Of a DNA stretch of 64,000 nt, positions 34,517 through 41,947 are shown in pieces; within the stretch, counting starts at the first letter, position 1; each line of letters starts with the position of its first letter. The stretch covers positions 1 to 64,000 of the forward strand of contig JAEWSN010000170.1 of NCBI GenBank assembly GCA_023459915.1, read 5' to 3'. Below the pieces are notes generated by a model. It searched no databases. It was not told the DNA's origin and worked only from the letters and a program-made list of their open reading frames with translations. This stretch comes from Bacillota bacterium. Its GTDB lineage: Bacteria; Bacillota; Clostridia; DSM-8532. The position numbers and the translations under genes were made by a program.

Positions 34517-35226
34517 CGCGGCAATCAACCGTCCCTTCCTGTCGTATGGCTCGCAGACCGCGTGGCGCGTCCTCCATCCTGGTTCTGATGGTGTTGTTGC
34601 TGCTGGTGTTTCTTGCCGTGCTGACATTTGTCACCACGGGGGCCAACCTGCGGTTGGCGAAGAAAAACGCGGAGACCATCCAATCCTGGTATCGGATGGA
34701 CGCGGCAGGCGAACAGGCCGCCGCAAAAATCCTGCACGCGTTGCGCTACACGGATGAACAGGCGCAGGCCTGGCTGGATGGGAACGGGTTCCTTCAGCCC
34801 GGCCAGGAAGTGTTGCCGGAGAACATCCGGCAGCAGATCCGGGATCAGTGGATTCAGCTTGTGACGGATGACGAGCGTCAGGCTTTTCGGGAGGCCATCG
34901 CAGCGCCGGTTGGCACGATGTTTGCCGAACAGGCGGTTCGCCGCCTTTCCCTGCCCGGGGTGGAAGTCGTTCCGGCCGATCCGCAGATCCTTTTCCCTGC
35001 AGGCGCACTGAATGTGCCGGCTGCCGCCGACACCGCGCTGTTCTTCCGCTTGCGGATGGAAGATCCGGAACAAATGTCAGCCGGTTCGCTGCAGGCGGTG
35101 TTGGTATACCTGCCCCCCGAAAGCCCCGGACAACAGAGCCATGTGCAGGTGCTGTCGTGGCGGCTGGTGCAGGAACCATTTGCGTATACAAACGGAATCA
35201 CGTTGTGGGAAGGGATTGTCGAATGA
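34513..35226 (+). CDS. PilX/GspK-like minor pilin candidate
   Basis: A 237-residue protein whose N-terminus after a basic stretch is GASSILVLMVLLLLVFLAV, a prepilin-like helix lacking Glu at +5, as in GspK or PilX tip pilins. The body is acidic and predicted extracytoplasmic. A tip role is inferred only from the missing Glu and gene order. It overlaps pilT by four bases. Confidence 0.6.
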   Translation: MTRQSTVPSCRMARRPRGASSILVLMVLLLLVFLAVLTFVTTGANLRLAKKNAETIQSWYRMDAAGEQAAAKILHALRYTDEQAQAWLDGNGFLQPGQEVLPENIRQQIRDQWIQLVTDDERQAFREAIAAPVGTMFAEQAVRRLSLPGVEVVPADPQILFPAGALNVPAAADTALFFRLRMEDPEQMSAGSLQAVLVYLPPESPGQQSHVQVLSWRLVQEPFAYTNGITLWEGIVE

Positions 35227-36323
35227 ATTTGCCAGGTATCGAGGGAAGCAAGCAGCTTCCTGTCAGCGACATGCTGAAAAAGGCCAAGGACCTCCAGGCT
35301 TCCGACCTGCAATTGACCGTGGGAGTACCCCCCATCATCAAGGTCAATGGCGCGTGGATGACGCTCGGTCGGGAAATCCTCATGCCGGAGGACACGGAGC
35401 GGCTTGTCAGGGAACTGTTTCCCACGCAGGCGCAGTTGACGCGTTATCTGGAAGAGGGAGACTTTGATTTCTCCGTGTCCATTCCGCGCAGCGGCCGGTT
35501 CCGGGTCAACGCGTTCCTGCAGCGCGGCTCCATGGCCGCGGCGGTCCGGCTGGTTCACGCGGAGCTGCCGGATCCCATTGAACTGGGCATCCCGCAGGCA
35601 GTCATGGACATGCACCAGTACAACAAGGGGCTGGTGCTGGTCACCGGACCCACGGGCAGCGGGAAATCCACCACCTTGTCCTGCCTCATCGATCGCATCA
35701 ACAAAACCAGAAACGGGCATATCCTGACCCTGGAAGAACCCATTGAATATCTGCACCGCCACAACCACTGCATTGTGAACCAGCGGGAAATTGGAGAGGA
35801 TACCCGGGATTACGCGCGCGCGCTGCGATCCGCGCTGCGGGAATCACCGGATGTGATTCTGCTGGGCGAGATGCGCGACCTCGAAACCATGTCCATCGCC
35901 ATGACGGCCGCGGAAACGGGCCATCTGGTTTTTTCCACACTCCATACGGTGGGAGCGTCCAAGACCATCGACCGCATCATTGATGTGTTTCCGCCGGGAC
36001 AGCAGCAGCAGATTCGCATCCAGCTGTCCACGGTGCTTCAAGCCGTGGTGAGCCAGCAGCTGATCCCGTCGGCGGCCCGGGGCCGGGTGCCCGCGTTCGA
36101 GATCATGAAGATGAACAACGCCATGCGGAATCTCATCCGGGAAGCCAAAACGTATCAGATGGACACCGCCATTGCCACAGGCAAGACCACCGGCATGGTG
36201 TCCATGGACGGGAGCCTTGCCGAATTGGTCGGGGATGGCCTCATCACACGGGAGGACGCGTTTGCGTACTGTGTGAACCCGGAAGTCCTGACCCGCCTGC
36301 TTGCCGGGCAGGAGAAACACTGA
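35223..36323 (+). CDS. pilT: Twitching motility ATPase PilT
   Basis: A 366-residue hexameric retraction ATPase. It carries GPTGSGKSTTLSCLIDRIN (Walker A), EEPIEYLHRHNHCIVNQREIG (Asp box), LRESPDVILLGEMRDLETMSIAMTAAETGHLVFSTLHT (Walker B and His boxes). AMRNLIREAKTYQMDTAI near the C-terminus matches the AIRNLIRE motif needed for retraction in known PilT. No extension ATPase PilB is beside it. The start at 35223 overlaps the previous stop by four bases; the stop overlaps the next start by one base. Confidence 0.95.
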   Translation: MNLPGIEGSKQLPVSDMLKKAKDLQASDLQLTVGVPPIIKVNGAWMTLGREILMPEDTERLVRELFPTQAQLTRYLEEGDFDFSVSIPRSGRFRVNAFLQRGSMAAAVRLVHAELPDPIELGIPQAVMDMHQYNKGLVLVTGPTGSGKSTTLSCLIDRINKTRNGHILTLEEPIEYLHRHNHCIVNQREIGEDTRDYARALRSALRESPDVILLGEMRDLETMSIAMTAAETGHLVFSTLHTVGASKTIDRIIDVFPPGQQQQIRIQLSTVLQAVVSQQLIPSAARGRVPAFEIMKMNNAMRNLIREAKTYQMDTAIATGKTTGMVSMDGSLAELVGDGLITREDAFAYCVNPEVLTRLLAGQEKH

Positions 36324-37264
36324 TGCGGCATGTTTGGCAGGGTTGGCTTGTATCCAATGGTGGACTGCAAATCCCGAAATTTCTCGATCAGGTGGCGTGG
36401 CTGGAGGGAACCTTCAGGCAGCGACGCATGACATTGCGCCCGGTGCTCAACCACCAGTTGTCGGCGGCGGTTGTCGACAACCGGCCGGCGGTGGTGTTCG
36501 AGGGCGCGTGTCTGGATGCCCAGTCCCACGGATTGCCGGATTTTGTCCTGTTCTGGGACAAGGATGTCCGGCTGGCCCGGATGCTGGAACGGATGGGGCT
36601 GCGCCTGTTCAACACAGCGGAAACAATCGCCGTGTGTGATGACAAGAGCGCCACCCATCTGGCCTTGTCCGGCATGGGCATTCCGTTGCCGGATACGGTG
36701 GTGGCGCCCATGAATTTCCCCGGCCGCATACCAATACAGGACGATTTTGTCGTTCACGCGGAAGCCGTGCTGGGATACCCGATGGTTGTCAAGGAATCGT
36801 TTGGATCCTTTGGCGATCAGGTATATCTTGCCTCGAACCGGGAGGAGTTGCTCGCGCTGCATGCCCGCCTGGAAGCGACTCCCCATCTGGCACAGCGATA
36901 CATCCGGACAAGCAATGGACGGGATGTGCGGCTTCAGGTGGTGGGAGACCGTGTGGTGGCGGCCATGCTGCGGCAGTCGGCGACAGATTTCCGCGCCAAC
37001 GTCTCTGCGGGGGGGCACATGTCCCCATTCAGTCCCCCGGCATCCTTTGTGGATCTTGCCGTCAGGGCGGCCCGGGCGGTTGGCGCCGATTTTGCCGGTG
37101 TGGACCTGCTGTTTGGCGCGGGGGAGCAGCCGATGGTCTGCGAAGTGAACTCGAACGCGCACATGCGCAACATCGAGCAATGCACCGGGGTGGATGTTCC
37201 TGCGGCCATTGCGGATCACATCGCGCATTGCCTGGAAGCGGAACGCGCAGGCAACGTAAAATAG
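36323..37264 (+). CDS. RimK-like ATP-grasp ligase, first of two
   Basis: A 313-residue ATP-grasp protein of the RimK type. The N-terminal domain leads to DDKSATHLALSGMGIPLPDT. The ATP-grasp core has YPMVVKESFGSFGDQVYLAS and GADFAGVDLLFG, ending at the metal-binding CEVNSNAHMRN. RimK-family ligases form amide bonds between an acyl-phosphate and an amino group, for example adding Glu to proteins. Its ATG shares a base with the pilT stop, so it is made with PilT. Pilin modification is a plausible but unproven role; the substrate is unknown. Confidence 0.85.
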   Translation: MRHVWQGWLVSNGGLQIPKFLDQVAWLEGTFRQRRMTLRPVLNHQLSAAVVDNRPAVVFEGACLDAQSHGLPDFVLFWDKDVRLARMLERMGLRLFNTAETIAVCDDKSATHLALSGMGIPLPDTVVAPMNFPGRIPIQDDFVVHAEAVLGYPMVVKESFGSFGDQVYLASNREELLALHARLEATPHLAQRYIRTSNGRDVRLQVVGDRVVAAMLRQSATDFRANVSAGGHMSPFSPPASFVDLAVRAARAVGADFAGVDLLFGAGEQPMVCEVNSNAHMRNIEQCTGVDVPAAIADHIAHCLEAERAGNVK

Positions 37265-37278
37265 CGCTTGGACCTGCC

Positions 37279-37356
37279 TTGAACCAAGCATGGAAACCAG
37301 GCACGGAACCCAGGCATGGAACCCAGGCATGGAACACAGGAACGGAACCCATTGCG
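37279..37356 (+). repeat. 13-bp tandem repeats between the ATP-grasp genes
   Basis: Six head-to-tail units of GGAACCCAGGCAT with mismatches (37279-37291 through 37344-37356). They follow the first ATP-grasp stop by 14 bases and end before the ribosome site of the second. Confidence 0.9.
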
Positions 37357-37374
37357 TCTCTTAGGGAGGATTGT

Positions 37375-38265
37375 GTGACAACAGGAAAAACCGGCTGGCT
37401 GATATACCGGCAAGCGGATTTGACAGTGAATCGGGTGTTTGCCAACAGACTGATCGCAGCGGCAGCGGCCCATGGGCTTCAGCTGCGGCTGGTGGTGCAT
37501 GAGACCTTGCAGTTCGGTGTGGCCCCGGATGGGTTGTATGCGCGCGTTCCGGGTTTCCCCGAGACACCGGATTTCGCCATACAGCGTGCGGTGGATCCCT
37601 TTTTGGCCATGCATCTCGAAGCGATGGGCATTCGCGTGTTCAACCGGGCGGCCATCAGTGCCATGTGCAACGACAAGGCCTGGACCCATCAGGCGGTCAG
37701 CCGGCTTGCGGTGCCCATGCTCCCCACCGCGTTCACCGATACGCCCGGCATGCCGGCGCTGGCGCCCTCGCTGACATGGCCCGCAGTCATCAAGGCAGTG
37801 GGGGGGAGAAGCGGCAAGCAGGTGCACCTGGCGGCGGACAGGGAGGCGTATGAGCGGCTGTGCGGGGAATTGCCGGCCGGCCGGTACATCGTTCAGCCCC
37901 TCGGCGGCGTGCCCGGGGTTGATGTGCGGGTGTTTGTCATTGGCGGCCGCATTGTCGCGGCCATTCGCCGCGAGGCGGCCGCGACGGGGCAGGGTGGTTT
38001 CCGGGCGAATTTCTCCATGGGGGGTCAGGCCTCGGTCCATCTCCTGACCGAAATGCAGCGGGCGCTTGTGACACGGATTGCGGAAGCGTTTCCCTTCGAC
38101 TACGTGGGCATCGATTTCCTGCTGGATGAACAACAGGCGTTCCTGTTCAATGAGATCGAGGACGCGGTGGGAAGCCGCACGCTGAGCATCTGCACGGATA
38201 TCGACATCGCGGATCTGTTCCTTGCGCACGTTCGCGCGTGTCTGGAGGCACGTCCCGGGGCGTGA
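37375..38265 (+). CDS. RimK-like ATP-grasp ligase, second of two
   Basis: A 296-residue ATP-grasp protein, related to but clearly diverged from the preceding one. It has NDKAWTHQAVSRLAVPMLPT, then WPAVIKAVGGRSGKQVHLAA, YIVQPLGGVPGVDVRVFVIGG and the metal site FLFNEIEDAVGSRT. The start is a GTG at 37375 after AGGGAGG (37363-37369). The gene ends at a shared terminator with HU, so the pilus-locus transcript probably stops here. Two adjacent ligases suggest sequential additions to one target; this is inference. Confidence 0.82.
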   Translation: MTTGKTGWLIYRQADLTVNRVFANRLIAAAAAHGLQLRLVVHETLQFGVAPDGLYARVPGFPETPDFAIQRAVDPFLAMHLEAMGIRVFNRAAISAMCNDKAWTHQAVSRLAVPMLPTAFTDTPGMPALAPSLTWPAVIKAVGGRSGKQVHLAADREAYERLCGELPAGRYIVQPLGGVPGVDVRVFVIGGRIVAAIRREAAATGQGGFRANFSMGGQASVHLLTEMQRALVTRIAEAFPFDYVGIDFLLDEQQAFLFNEIEDAVGSRTLSICTDIDIADLFLAHVRACLEARPGA

Positions 38266-38297
38266 AAAAGGCTGCCTCCGGTGGAGACAGCCTTCTT
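38266..38297. terminator. Bidirectional terminator between the ATP-grasp gene and HU
   Basis: Stem AAAGGCTGCCTCC / GGAGACAGCCTT around GGT, with A and T runs on the two sides. Confidence 0.85.
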
Positions 38298-38325
38298 GTT
38301 GGAACCATTGGGTCATGAACAGGTT

Positions 38326-38628
38326 TTACTTCTTCTTGGAAGCTTTCTTCTCCTTGACATTGACCTTTTCCTTCAGGTCCTTGCCGGCACGGAAAGCGGG
38401 CGCTTTGGAAGCGGGAATCTTGATTTTGGCTTTGGTCTGCGGGTTGACGCCTGTACGGGCGGCACGTGCCTTCACTTCAAATGTGCCGAACCCAACCAGC
38501 GTGACCTTTTCTCCCTTCGCCAGGGATTCCTCGACGCTCTCAACGAAACTGTTCAGGGCTGCTTCCGCGTCTTTCTTGCTCAGTTCGGTTTTCTGTGCGA
38601 TACTCTGGACCAAATCGGCCTTATTCAT
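38326..38628 (-). CDS. hup: HU-family DNA-binding protein
   Basis: A 100-residue nucleoid protein. It starts MNKADLVQSIAQKTELSKKD and contains the conserved GFGTFEVKARAARTGVNP arm region and IKIPASKAPAFRAGKDLK. The last ten residues are a Lys-rich tail (VKEKKASKKK), an extension also seen in some clostridial HU proteins. GGGGAAA precedes the ATG on the minus strand. It is a single-gene unit converging on the pilus locus. Confidence 0.95.
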   Translation of the reverse strand: MNKADLVQSIAQKTELSKKDAEAALNSFVESVEESLAKGEKVTLVGFGTFEVKARAARTGVNPQTKAKIKIPASKAPAFRAGKDLKEKVNVKEKKASKKK

Positions 38629-38674
38629 GGCTGTTTCCCCTTTCAAATGGTTTTGTGGGAACGATTTCAGGACT

Positions 38675-38703
38675 ATTCTACCACAAAACGGATGGATTAC
38701 CAT
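38675..38703 (-). promoter_or_regulatory. Candidate HU promoter
   Basis: A minus-strand TAGAAT (38675-38680) lies about 45 bases before the HU start; the -35 (ATGGTA at 38698-38703) is weak. The surrounding 38640-38740 region is AT-rich, as expected of a promoter. Confidence 0.4.
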
Positions 38704-38826
38704 ATCAAAAATCGCTTTTTTGGGGGTTTTTTTGTGAAAACAGGCTGATTTTGCGGAGAAAGGGCCAACGCCCGGACAGCACATCATGGGAATCCTGTTT
38801 ACAAAACACTTTTTTGCACAAGTCAC

Positions 38827-38870
38827 CAAGGGGGTCAGACCCCACAAGCTGATTGGGGTCTGACCCCTTG
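38827..38870. repeat. Inverted pair of GGGGTCAGACCCC in the HU-glpK gap
   Basis: CAAGGGGGTCAGACCCCA and TGGGGTCTGACCCCTTG form a perfect 17-18 bp stem around a 9-base loop. Apart from this element and the two promoters I see nothing else in the 333-base gap 38629-38961. Confidence 0.9.
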
Positions 38871-38897
38871 CGCCACGCAGCGGCACCACCAAGCCAC

Positions 38898-38926
38898 TTG
38901 GCGATTCAAGAGTGGCGTAATACAAT
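38898..38926 (+). promoter_or_regulatory. Promoter of glpK
   Basis: TTGGCG (38898-38903), a 17-base spacer and TACAAT (38921-38926), 36 bases before the glpK start. Confidence 0.6.
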
Positions 38927-38961
38927 GGAGAAAAGATTCCGCGCACGCCCAGGAGGTTTTC

Positions 38962-40455
38962 ATGAAGGCCAGGCTGTTAGCACTCGATCAGGGGACCACA
39001 AGCTCCAGAGCGGTTTTGTACACCACGGACGGGGAGACACTGGCAATCCGCAGCCGCCCGCTGACCCAGCACTACCCGCGTCCGGGGTGGGTGGAGCAGG
39101 ATGCGGAAGAGATTCTCGCCTCGCAGCTCGACGCCGTGCGGGAGGTGCTGTCCGTCACGGGAACCGAGGCCGCGGATGTTGCGGCCATCGGCATTACGAA
39201 CCAGCGGGAAACGGTGGTCGTTTGGGATCGAAAAATAGGAAAGCCCGTTCACAACGCCATTGTATGGCAATGCCGCCGCACGTCGGATCTCTGCAACCGC
39301 TGGCGGGACGAGGGCATTGAACCGATGCTGCGCGAGAAAACCGGGTTGCTGGCAGATGCCTATTTCTCCGGCACCAAAATCCATTGGCTGCTCGAGCACG
39401 TGCCGGGGCTTGCCGCGCGCGCGCAACGGGGAGAATTGCTGGCCGGCACCATTGACAGCTGGCTGGTGTGGCATCTCACGGGTGGCAAGACTCATGTCAC
39501 CGATTGCTCCAACGCGTCGCGCACCCTGCTGTACAACATCCACACCCACCGGTGGGACGAGGAGCTCCTGTCCCTGATGGGCGTTCCGGCGTCCATGATG
39601 CCGCGTGTGGTGCCCTCTTCGGGACGTGTGGGAGAGACGGACCCTGCGCTGTTCGGCGCGGCGATTCCCATCTGCGGCATGGCGGGAGACCAGCAGGCGG
39701 CCCTGTACGGGCAGGGCTGCCGTCTGCCGGGCAGTGTCAAGAACACCTATGGCACCGGCTGCTTCATCCTGATGAACACCGGAAACACACCGGTGAAATC
39801 GCAGAACCGGTTGTTGACAACCATTGCATGGGATTTGGGAAAAGGTCCGGTCTATGCGCTCGAAGGCAGCATTTTCAACGCGGGATCGGCCATCCAGTGG
39901 CTTCGGGACAGCCTGCAGCTCATCGCCAGCGCGCCGGAGGCGGATCGACTGGCGGAAAGCGTTCCCGATGCCGGCGGCGCGTTTTTTGTGCCCGCGTTCA
40001 CCGGTCTGGGCGCGCCGCACTGGGACATGTATGCCCGCGGCGCGATATTCGGGCTGACCCGTGGCACCACAAGGGCCCACATGGCAAGGGCCGTGCTGGA
40101 ATCCATCGCATACCAGTCGCGGGATGTGTTCGACGCCATGGTGCAGGATGCGCACCAGCCCATCCGCCAGCTTCGCGTGGATGGCGGCGCCAGCAACAGT
40201 GATGTGCTGATGCAGTTTCAGGCGGATCTCATCGGGCAGGAGGTGCTCCGCCCCCTCAACATCGAAACAACCGCGGCCGGCGCGGCCGCGCTGGCCGGTC
40301 TTGCGGCCGGGGTGATGTCCGCGGACGCGGAAGCACCCGGATGTGCGGTGGGGCGTGTGTTCCACCCGGCCATGGACAAAAAGGAGGCTTCCCGGTTACA
40401 GGAAGCCTGGCACAAGGCTGTGAAGCGCGCCATGAATTGGGAGGTGCCAAGCTGA
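38962..40455 (+). CDS. glpK: Glycerol kinase
   Basis: A 497-residue kinase of the FGGY family that phosphorylates glycerol to glycerol-3-phosphate. Signatures include LALDQGTTSSRAVLY (N-terminal phosphate loop), QHYPRPGWVEQDAEEI, GITNQRETVVVWDRKIGKP, YFSGTKIHWLLEH, CGMAGDQQAALYGQGC, KNTYGTGCFILMNTG and DGGASNSDVLMQFQADLIG. CAGGAGG precedes the ATG. It stands alone in a monocistronic unit; its product feeds plsY-type lipid synthesis or glycolysis. Confidence 0.97.
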   Translation: MKARLLALDQGTTSSRAVLYTTDGETLAIRSRPLTQHYPRPGWVEQDAEEILASQLDAVREVLSVTGTEAADVAAIGITNQRETVVVWDRKIGKPVHNAIVWQCRRTSDLCNRWRDEGIEPMLREKTGLLADAYFSGTKIHWLLEHVPGLAARAQRGELLAGTIDSWLVWHLTGGKTHVTDCSNASRTLLYNIHTHRWDEELLSLMGVPASMMPRVVPSSGRVGETDPALFGAAIPICGMAGDQQAALYGQGCRLPGSVKNTYGTGCFILMNTGNTPVKSQNRLLTTIAWDLGKGPVYALEGSIFNAGSAIQWLRDSLQLIASAPEADRLAESVPDAGGAFFVPAFTGLGAPHWDMYARGAIFGLTRGTTRAHMARAVLESIAYQSRDVFDAMVQDAHQPIRQLRVDGGASNSDVLMQFQADLIGQEVLRPLNIETTAAGAAALAGLAAGVMSADAEAPGCAVGRVFHPAMDKKEASRLQEAWHKAVKRAMNWEVPS

Positions 40456-40585
40456 AGGGCTTGAACGGGGACCGGCTGCTTGCCGGCCGGGCACCGTCAC
40501 ACCCGTGATTCGTTGTGTCATGAACCGGCCATCCTGTTCCGTCACACCATGAATCGGGTGACGTGACCTGCCGTTTCGTGATTCG

Positions 40586-41605
40586 TCACTCGATGAGCCG
40601 GACTCCGTACAGACCGTAGTCCTCCTGGTCGGCGGAGGTTTCACCGGAGGTGACGCTGCGCACGAAGGTGCCGTGGACCACGCTGTCTTTCCCCGAGCCA
40701 TCCACACCGGTGAGAAAGAAGGAGGCGAAGCCTGTGATGGTCACGGTGGATCGGCCATTCACGTCGAGTGAGTCCACAATGACAATGGTGATGAGCCGGG
40801 GGCAATCGGGCTCGAACGACTCGGGTGTACAATGCGGGTTATGGGTGCAATCCTCGAGCAGTGTGGTCACGCCGGTTTCCGTGGGTCCGCTCATGTTTCC
40901 GGGTTCGGTGTCTATCTGGTCGCCGACCATGAGCCGGCCGTCAAAACCCTCCACGATGTTGTTCAGATAGGTTTTCGCGCCGGCGCCGCCGAGCTCAATC
41001 GCGCCGTAGTTGCCGGTCAACCCGTCTCCGCCGCCTTCCTTGAGCGTGTATTCGGCACCGATGACGAGCGGGATGTCCGCGATGGCAAACGGCCGGATGC
41101 CGCTGTTGACACCCATGACAGGCAGCACGCTGCCGGTGGCGCTGGCGCGTGCCATGCCGCCCTCGATGCCGATGAGCCGGGCAAATCCGTATGGAACGGG
41201 CTTTTCTGCGGAAAGCGACAGCGTTTTGGTGCTGTCATCGATTTGAATGTCATAGGTGACTTCCGGAAAGCCGTTCTTTTCAAGATAACTGGCGGCCATC
41301 AGGGATTCTGTTCCCGGGCGCTCCACATAGGCGCGGGCGGCGGCCAGTGTCGCCGCGTCCACCGCGTGGTTCAAACGCGCCTTTTCAATCGACAGCAAAC
41401 CGATATCGGTGACCAGGGCGGCCGACAGTGCCAGTACGGTCAGCGATACCGCAAAAAAGACCATGGACATGCCGTGCTCGCTCCGCGCCATGGGGCGAAA
41501 AAGCCGGAACGCTTTCGCCACGCGGGACAGACGCCCTCCGGAAACAACGGCCGAAGCCGGCGCATGCTGTTTTCCATTCCCTGTATGCCGGTTCATGTAT
41601 GCCAT
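40586..41605 (-). CDS. TadG-like pilus protein, divergently placed
   Basis: A 339-residue protein. Residues about 45-65 form the anchor (GMSMVFFAVSLTVLALSAALV), followed by TDIGLLSIEKARLNHAVDAATLAAARAYVE, the characteristic TadG/TadE-family segment DxxxLxxxRxxLQxAxDAAALA. The body is extracytoplasmic and ends in a beta-rich part (GRSTVTITGFASFFLTGVDG). It lies 2.3 kb from the pilus locus on the opposite strand. The start at 41605 is chosen because longer readings lack a ribosome site; a second ATG at 41596 is also possible. Confidence 0.8.
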   Translation of the reverse strand: MAYMNRHTGNGKQHAPASAVVSGGRLSRVAKAFRLFRPMARSEHGMSMVFFAVSLTVLALSAALVTDIGLLSIEKARLNHAVDAATLAAARAYVERPGTESLMAASYLEKNGFPEVTYDIQIDDSTKTLSLSAEKPVPYGFARLIGIEGGMARASATGSVLPVMGVNSGIRPFAIADIPLVIGAEYTLKEGGGDGLTGNYGAIELGGAGAKTYLNNIVEGFDGRLMVGDQIDTEPGNMSGPTETGVTTLLEDCTHNPHCTPESFEPDCPRLITIVIVDSLDVNGRSTVTITGFASFFLTGVDGSGKDSVVHGTFVRSVTSGETSADQEDYGLYGVRLIE

Positions 41606-41947
41606 ATCGGACCAACCTTTCCCATCTCGTTTCCTGGACAGACCCCCATTCACCCCAACAGACGAAATGGCTGCGGCGGGAGGATGGAATGTCCCAATCC
41701 CATCATGCCACAATCCGCGTGTGTTTGGGACGCGCCGGGGTCATGGCCGGATGGGACTCCGGTCCCGTTTCTGTCCGAACCGGTTGCGATGCCCTATGGC
41801 TGTGTTCGGCAAGGTATACATTCCGTGACCCTGACGGTATAATGGAACTGCGTTTCGCCGAACCGGGCGGAACCTGTCCGCGCAGCCCGGATTGCACGTG
41901 CATGCACCCAATCCGGAAGCGTGAACCTTTCAAGGCAGGAGTGAATC
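41606..41947. other. Gap between the TadG-like and SpoIID genes
   Basis: A 342-base divergent intergenic region. Apart from the promoter at 41815-41843 and a short stem GGGACTCCGGTCCC near 41752, I see no gene, repeat or RNA here. A minus-strand promoter for the TadG-like gene should lie in it but is not obvious. Confidence 0.55.
41815..41843 (+). promoter_or_regulatory. Promoter of the SpoIID-domain gene
   Basis: TATACA (41815-41820), a 17-base spacer and a perfect TATAAT (41838-41843), about 105 bases before the ATG at 41948. Confidence 0.55.
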
